Source of the DNA: a virus
Virus record (IMG/VR): IMGVR_UViG_3300024262_000047
Coordinates: 1-49,655 of that record
Direction: 5' to 3' (one strand)
DNA length: 49,655 nt
Position numbers and translations under genes: made by a program. How positions within the stretch are numbered: position 1 is the stretch's first letter; each line of letters opens with the position of its first letter. Positions 45,865 through 49,655 of this stretch are shown here, piece by piece. The notes under the pieces are model-generated. The model worked only from the letters and a program-made list of their open reading frames with translations, was not told the origin of the DNA and ran no database searches.

Positions 45865-45931
45865 AATACATAATTATTAGTTTATAGTATAATACTAAAT
45901 ATATTATTGTATATAATAAAAAAACCCTCCG

Positions 45932-45982
45932 AGTGAATCAAATCACTAAATAGTATAACCATTAGTGAATCAAATCACTAAA
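45932..45982 (-). repeat. Two 19-nt direct repeats, each a hairpin, near a terminator
   Basis: AGTGAATCAAATCACTAAA occurs at 45932-45950 and 45964-45982 (32-nt period). Each contains AGTGA/TCACT. They lie between CGGAGGGTTTTTTT (leftward T run, 45916-45931) and GGACTCG, so they look inserted into a terminator of the 45221/46334 type. Confidence 0.6.
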
Positions 45983-46002
45983 CGGACTCGTTTGATACAA
46001 TT

Positions 46003-46311
46003 CTAATCGTTAACTGTAATATAATCAATAACTGCAACAATATTACTATCGGGAAAGTATAGTTCATTTAAATGTAGAACCTCCCCAAAGACTTCACCCC
46101 TCAATGCCAATTTGCCATTATAACCTTCATTACTCAAACAATCTGATTTAACATTGATTTTTATACGTGGTTCTAAAATAGGCAATAAACTAGAGTCACC
46201 TAATAGTTTAATCTGAACTAACTTTATTTCATCAAATGAATCAATACACTTATTAACTCTTGGTAGTAAGAACCCCATAAGTAAGTTATACTTTTCTTCT
46301 AACTCTTTCAT
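46003..46311 (-). CDS. Unknown protein, 102 aa
   Basis: Start at ATG 46311 (MKELEEKYNLLMGFLLPRVN), chosen because a GTATTTAT late-type motif lies 4 nt upstream; an earlier in-frame start would overlap it. Helical start, beta-rich remainder (IKINVKSDC, GKLALRGEVFGEVL). No family recognised. Confidence 0.6.
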   Translation of the reverse strand: MKELEEKYNLLMGFLLPRVNKCIDSFDEIKLVQIKLLGDSSLLPILEPRIKINVKSDCLSNEGYNGKLALRGEVFGEVLHLNELYFPDSNIVAVIDYITVND

Positions 46312-46333
46312 GATAATAAATACCACTATAAAC

Positions 46334-46361
46334 AAAAAACCCCTCCGAGTTGGAGAGGTTC
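46334..46361 (-). terminator. Rho-independent terminator
   Basis: Near-identical copy of 45221-45250 downstream of 46385-46648. Confidence 0.8.
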
Positions 46362-46384
46362 TTAAAGTTACACGGAATATTCAG

Positions 46385-46648
46385 TTATAGTTGAATAACA
46401 TATACGATTCCAATAATAATATTCACACATACGAGAATACCAAAAAAAGTAACCCAATTACGAATAGTTCTAATATCTTTTTCCATAGTATTAATTTGTT
46501 TTGTTTCAGTCCCTACTTTAGGTTCATTGTTTGTAGTATCATCTGGGTAGTAACTATCTGAAGGTTTTCCACCACTACTTAGTTTACCGAGGTAAACAAC
46601 TCCACCGAAAATAACGGCTAAAATTACAAGGTTTAATAGGACACTCAT
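46385..46648 (-). CDS. Two-TM membrane protein, 87 aa
   Basis: N-terminal TM (LLNLVILAVIFGGVVYLG), a polar loop with TETKQINTMEKDIRTIRNW, then a C-terminal TM (VTFFGILVCVNIIIGIVYVI). Perfect leftward host-type promoter 27 nt upstream and terminator downstream: a complete single-gene unit. Holin-like size, but there is no supporting context. Confidence 0.7.
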   Translation of the reverse strand: MSVLLNLVILAVIFGGVVYLGKLSSGGKPSDSYYPDDTTNNEPKVGTETKQINTMEKDIRTIRNWVTFFGILVCVNIIIGIVYVIQL

Positions 46649-46675
46649 TTTTTATATGTTTTTATTTGTTCATTA

Positions 46676-46707
46676 CAAAGATAGGGAATAGTTCCAATTT
46701 TTCCAAA
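46676..46707 (-). promoter_or_regulatory. Host-type promoter (leftward)
   Basis: Leftward TTTG (46704-46707), 20-nt spacer, TATCTTTG (46676-46683). Confidence 0.78.
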
Positions 46708-46749
46708 AATTTTATAAACATTTTTTTACAGAATCAATATAAATTTCAT

Positions 46750-46920
46750 TTATTGCATTGAACCCCCTTTTGGACCCCAAAACCCCCCAGGGGGAGGGGG
46801 GATACGGGACCCCCTACAGGAGGGGGGGACCCCATAGGGGGGTATAACGGGGGGGTTCTTAGGGAAAGTCCATATGGGTCCCCCCTTAGGGTATGTCCTT
46901 CTATGGGGGTTATGTCAGGA
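46750..46920. other. Noncoding G/C-run region
   Basis: No gene seen. Dense runs of 4-7 G or C (for example CCCCCCAGGGGGAGGGGGG near 46784) alternate, forming short palindromes and potential G-quadruplexes on both strands. Base composition is utterly unlike the surrounding DNA. Confidence 0.7.
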
Positions 46921-46998
46921 CAACTTAATATCCAAATATAATAGGGGGAAGTTATGAACAGACAATGTGTCAGGTGTTAATAACTATAGGGGGAATTG

Positions 46999-47030
46999 TT
47001 TGGTAGTCTCAGATTTATGTTGTATCTTTA
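46999..47030 (+). promoter_or_regulatory. Host-type promoter in noncoding region
   Basis: TTTG 46999-47002, 20-nt spacer, TATCTTTA 47023-47030. No gene directly follows. Confidence 0.65.
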
Positions 47031-47205
47031 TGTTGACGCTTCAGAATATATGGGGGGAAGAGTTATAAGCAGGTTGGAGTACACTTGCTCCCCTCTCGGT
47101 TAGTCACATAATATAAAGGTACGACAATAAAAGTTCATATACAATTTGTTTATTAATTATTTTCGCCGTATCTTTGAGTTGATGCTTCAGAATATATAAG
47201 GGGAA
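47021..47205 (+). repeat. 39-nt promoter-plus-leader repeat, two copies
   Basis: Copies at 47021-47059 and 47167-47205 share GTATCTTT, GTTGA(C/T)GCTTCAGAATATAT and GGGGAA; period 146 nt. Each copy holds a -7 box and the first ~25 transcribed bases. Confidence 0.75.
47145..47176 (+). promoter_or_regulatory. Host-type promoter in noncoding region
   Basis: TTTG 47145-47148, 20-nt spacer, TATCTTTG 47169-47176. Confidence 0.7.
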
Positions 47206-47222
47206 ACAATAGAGCGCCAACA

Positions 47223-47254
47223 TAAAGATACAACATATATTTTATATAACCAAA
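47223..47254 (-). promoter_or_regulatory. Leftward host-type promoter facing the rightward pair
   Basis: Leftward TTTG (47251-47254), 20-nt spacer, TATCTTTA (47223-47230). A transcript would run antisense to the one from 47145-47176. Confidence 0.6.
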
Positions 47255-47278
47255 TATTTATTGTTAAATATTAATACC

Positions 47279-47722
47279 ATGGATATATTTAATCAACATA
47301 TTGGAACAGGACCAAAAGATTTTGAGGTATTAGATAACTTACCCCCAAGTTATGAACAATATATTAATGGTCTTATTAGCAAGAGTAATGTTGTGGTCCA
47401 TTCAATTCCTTATACATCCCCCTACTATGACGATTCATTCCATATTAAAATATCCATAGGTGATAAACCTACCGATTTACTTATGGCAATGCAAGGGGGT
47501 TTGGATAGTAGTGCCCAACATCTATACTATAACTCACTCCTCTTTATGTTTACTATGATTCCCATGAGTAGAGAACAACAAATCATCTTTGTTAATAAGT
47601 TATTTAGAAAACACTTTGTGCCAATCATTGAAGATGAGATGGTACATTCATTACCTCTTTTCAAAACTAAATTTAATCTCTCTAAGAGACATATCGAAAC
47701 AAGACCAATATTAAACCTATAA
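47279..47722 (+). CDS. Unknown protein, 147 aa, in the repeat region
   Basis: ATG at 47279 (MDIFNQHIGTGPKDFEVL). Soluble alpha/beta protein with a possible central helix (LLMAMQGGLDSSAQHLYYNS) and basic end (KFNLSKRHIETRPILNL). No recognised family. An ATATTTAT motif lies 17 nt upstream. It is the only gene between the two repeat-rich noncoding stretches, so it could act on them (for example as a replication or packaging factor), which is inference. Confidence 0.65.
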   Translation: MDIFNQHIGTGPKDFEVLDNLPPSYEQYINGLISKSNVVVHSIPYTSPYYDDSFHIKISIGDKPTDLLMAMQGGLDSSAQHLYYNSLLFMFTMIPMSREQQIIFVNKLFRKHFVPIIEDEMVHSLPLFKTKFNLSKRHIETRPILNL

Positions 47723-48396
47723 TTAAGTTATCATAGGTTTTTAGTTTATAACTTGTTCATAACTAATTCCTCCTGTTGATAACTTTAGGGGGAATTGTTG
47801 ATAACTAAATATGTTAATTTATTAGGTTTTGTCAAAATGTCATGTGGACTTTGCTCACAGCACAATCCCTTTGGAGGGTTTTGTATTAGGTGTTACCCCC
47901 ATCTCTTTTCCTGCTAAAGTTAATTAATCGATGATTTCATCGGCAGAATCCCCATTTTTCTTTAGTTTCCCCTTTTCTAAATGTCTATTCTGAGTCTATA
48001 AAAAGGGGTATATAAATCCCAGATAAAAAGGTACGTTAATAAGTACTAGCGCGTGAGACGAAGTCCTATAATCCCCTCCAACGTTTCCCTATCCCCAATT
48101 CCTTTAGAAACCTGACAAAATGTCCATGTAAATAGACTTTCTTAAGTGGTAAAATGTGGTAGAAAGTGGTGTAAAAATCCGAAGGATTATGTATTACTTA
48201 TGTATACATTTTCGTATATGGTTTTGATTTTAGAAAACCCCTTACAGTATTAGTCTTTAAAGTCTCTGAGGGGGAAGACCTCTTCGGTTATTATGGGGGG
48301 AATGGAACTATGAACAATACATAACGACCCGTGTATACGGGGAGTGGTTCACGAAGTGAAATGTATAGTGAGTAGTTTCATTTACTCCATAATATA
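47723..48396. other. 674-nt noncoding region
   Basis: No convincing gene. It contains TGTTGATAAC twice (47774, 47797; DnaA-box-like TTATCAACA on the other strand), a CGATGATTTCATCG palindrome (47930s), several GGGGGAA boxes, and near the right end GTGTATACGGGGAGTGG and TTCACGAAGTGAA palindromes. A replication origin or regulatory region is possible. Confidence 0.45.
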
Positions 48397-48882
48397 TCAG
48401 TTAGTTCTTTTTAAACCTATAACGTGTGAGTAATCATAACATATGGAATCATACACCTTTAATATTTCATCTTTATATTTTATATCGTATAGTTCTCCTT
48501 TACCTGGCATTACTAAGTCATTTTCTTTTTTATATGGTACCACGTTTTCCTTTAGTGTGGTTTCGAAATCGAATGCCCCTTTTGCTTGATATTTAAGGTC
48601 TCTAAATGTTTCTATTATTACAGGTTTCTCCCCTTCATATCTCATTTCATCACATATCCTTTGTTTTACTGTATTCTTTGTGTAACCTACTTTTAGGAAC
48701 TCCATACCTTTTACACTAAAATGAACGTAATATACGGTATGTTCTCCGAAACAAGATTCTACTCTATTGATAATAGTGTTTATTATATTTGGGAATGTTT
48801 TCATTATGTCCACGAGTATTTTTATTTTGGTCTCCGTGGATTCATTTCTGATATTTAAAAATCTTTCGTATAGTTCTTTCAT
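48397..48882 (-). CDS. GIY-YIG-like endonuclease (T5orf172/MUG113 type), tentative
   Basis: 161 aa. After a helical N-terminus, TVYYVHFSVKGMEFLKVGYTKNTVKQRICDE resembles the GIY-YIG core of short homing-type nucleases (aromatic 'YYVHF' in place of GIY, then 'KVGYTKN' with R in RICDE). A later FETTLKE and GKGELYDI could supply the catalytic Glu. The match is partial; function as a nuclease is therefore tentative. Confidence 0.5.
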   Translation of the reverse strand: MKELYERFLNIRNESTETKIKILVDIMKTFPNIINTIINRVESCFGEHTVYYVHFSVKGMEFLKVGYTKNTVKQRICDEMRYEGEKPVIIETFRDLKYQAKGAFDFETTLKENVVPYKKENDLVMPGKGELYDIKYKDEILKVYDSICYDYSHVIGLKRTN

Positions 48883-48967
48883 ATTTTAAGTATAGTAAAA
48901 AAATTTGTTATTTCATTGATTGAATATTTTAATTTTCTATATTTGTTTTATAAATGAACTAAAAGTC

Positions 48968-49045
48968 ATGTTAAAGTATTTCATATTACTATTGAGTGTA
49001 TTTGTTTTTATAAACATTATTGATGAAATAAAATCTAAGGATTAA
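48968..49045 (+). CDS. Tiny TM peptide, 25 aa
   Basis: MLKYFILLLSVFVFINIIDE is one hydrophobic helix followed by a charged end. A TATATTTG box (48938-48945) with ATTG 19 nt further upstream gives a plausible promoter 22 nt before the ATG. Its stop lies 3 nt from the end of the converging gene. Confidence 0.5.
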   Translation: MLKYFILLLSVFVFINIIDEIKSKD

Positions 49046-49048
49046 TTA

Positions 49049-49655
49049 TTACATTTGATATAACTCCCCTATAGTATCACATAGTCTGTTATTGAATTGA
49101 AGTTTACCTAAATTATATTTTTTTAATATTTTATATATTACGTCCATCATTTCATCAAACTCCATTACTTCACAAAGATTTTCATTAGAGTAAAGACCTG
49201 TTACCATATCAGGGTCATGGTCTGTAATGTCAGGGTATACTTTGAAATTAAACTTGTTATATAACTCATCTTCTGTTACATCTTCCCCGTTGGATATAAA
49301 GGTTTGTACTATCTCTTCCGTTATCTTCCGAAAGGTTTCTTGTAATTTGGTGAGTTGTTCGTTATTCCATTCATAAACCACATCTACCACTAAGTTAGGT
49401 TGTCCTAAATATTTTTTTATATCATCGGTATTATTGGTCTTCTTTAAGGTCTCTACATACTTGGGGTCGTAACTCTCTGACATAGGATTAACTTTATCTA
49501 TATCAGCATCTATTTCGAACGTTACTATGGTGGCACGCTTGTTAGGTCTTAACGCGAAAAATGCGTCGTTATGAGTTATATACTTTTTGTATTCTAACCT
49601 TCCTTTTGCATATAATGCTTCGAAAACTTTCTCTACCGTCTCGTATAGTATTTTT
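49049..49655 (-). CDS. Unknown acidic protein, 5' end beyond the window
   Basis: The frame is open from the window edge: KILYETVEKVFEALYAKGRL and NDAFFALRPNKRATIVTFEI precede an internal Met at 49483, so the start is outside. At least 201 residues are visible, acidic and helical (EQLTKLQETFRKITEEIVQ, later FDEMMDVIYKILKKYNLGK). No family recognised. Confidence 0.7.
   Translation of the reverse strand, partial: KILYETVEKVFEALYAKGRLEYKKYITHNDAFFALRPNKRATIVTFEIDADIDKVNPMSESYDPKYVETLKKTNNTDDIKKYLGQPNLVVDVVYEWNNEQLTKLQETFRKITEEIVQTFISNGEDVTEDELYNKFNFKVYPDITDHDPDMVTGLYSNENLCEVMEFDEMMDVIYKILKKYNLGKLQFNNRLCDTIGELYQM

Larger units (their letters stand above)
47016..47237. repeat. Perfect 20-bp inverted repeat
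   Basis: 47016-47035 and 47218-47237 are exact reverse complements (TATGTTGTATCTTTATGTTG). Each arm carries a -7 promoter box. Confidence 0.85.
46941..48302 (+). repeat. Dispersed (A/T)TA(A/T)GGGGGAA boxes
   Basis: At least seven same-strand copies: 46941, 46986, 47048, 47197, 47784, 48267 and 48291. Two (46986, 47784) extend to ATAGGGGGAATTGTT-like versions, and several adjoin GTTATAA/GTTGATAAC sequences. They occur only in the two noncoding stretches. Confidence 0.6.

Noticed and set aside
1-49655. CRISPR array or insertion sequence
   Set aside because: No regularly spaced direct repeats of the right size and no transposase motif or terminal inverted repeats were found.
1-49655. Alternative genetic code with TGA reassigned
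   Set aside because: Several clear genes end in TGA directly before terminators or overlapping starts (for example 13165, 15030, 29932), so TGA works as stop.

Overview
The window is a roughly 50-kb, AT-rich (about one third GC) segment of a large double-stranded DNA phage that most likely infects a Bacteroidota (Flavobacteriia-like) host. It is packed with short genes on both strands and has no bacterial housekeeping operons. It carries an endolysin-type amidase, a probable spanin pair, HNH endonucleases, the 3' part of a group I intron and at least eleven tRNAs. Two features point to the host. More than a dozen promoters fit the Bacteroidota form TTTG-N20-TAnnTTTG, almost all with a spacer of exactly 20 nt. 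One secreted protein ends in a gliding-motility/type IX secretion C-terminal domain.

Layout. 1-5750 (+ strand): intron remnant, HNH genes, small unknown genes, a holin-like two-TM protein and a 691-aa type IX secretion-type adhesin. 5864-20900 (mostly - strand): a block of likely virion and lysis genes ending upstream with the amidase, interrupted by short + strand accessory islands (a lipoprotein, an RmlC-type epimerase cassette, small unknowns). 20923-25690 (+): secreted nuclease, full-length DnaK, SlyD-like FKBP, zinc ribbon, secreted lysozyme-like protein. 25166-31628: tRNA region (Ser-GCT, Lys-TTT, Leu-TAG, Cys-GCA, Arg-TCT, Leu-TAA, Ile-TAT, Gly-TCC, Tyr-GTA, Met-CAT, Ser-TGA) with GC-rich structured spacers and boxA-like elements. 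31652-35990 (+): ClpP, DUF2061, GAF-like and small membrane proteins, plus a DnaJ-type Cys-rich protein on the - strand. 36033-46650 (mostly -): more virion-type proteins, spanins, a cytidylyltransferase, DoxX-like and DUF5675 proteins and tiny membrane or lipoprotein genes. 46700-48400: two noncoding stretches with long G runs, repeated GGGGGAA boxes, paired promoters and a perfect 20-bp inverted repeat around one gene.

The most notable system is a shared terminal tag. About a dozen otherwise unrelated proteins begin with one of three related amphipathic motifs ending in (L/I)-x-E followed by Q. This has the form of the capsid-targeting sequences and L/I-x-E cleavage sites of T4-like prohead proteases. 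I infer a family of capsid-internal cargo proteins (metallopeptidase, peptidoglycan-binding, membrane and pre-toxin-like proteins) packaged through a removable N-terminal tag. Most of these genes have a second promoter-like motif, (A/G)TATTTAT, just upstream, which is probably the late promoter. The host-type promoters instead drive the accessory genes, tRNAs and tiny genes; several lie exactly 4 nt before an ATG, suggesting leaderless mRNAs.

All functional names come from reading motifs by eye. No database search was run.
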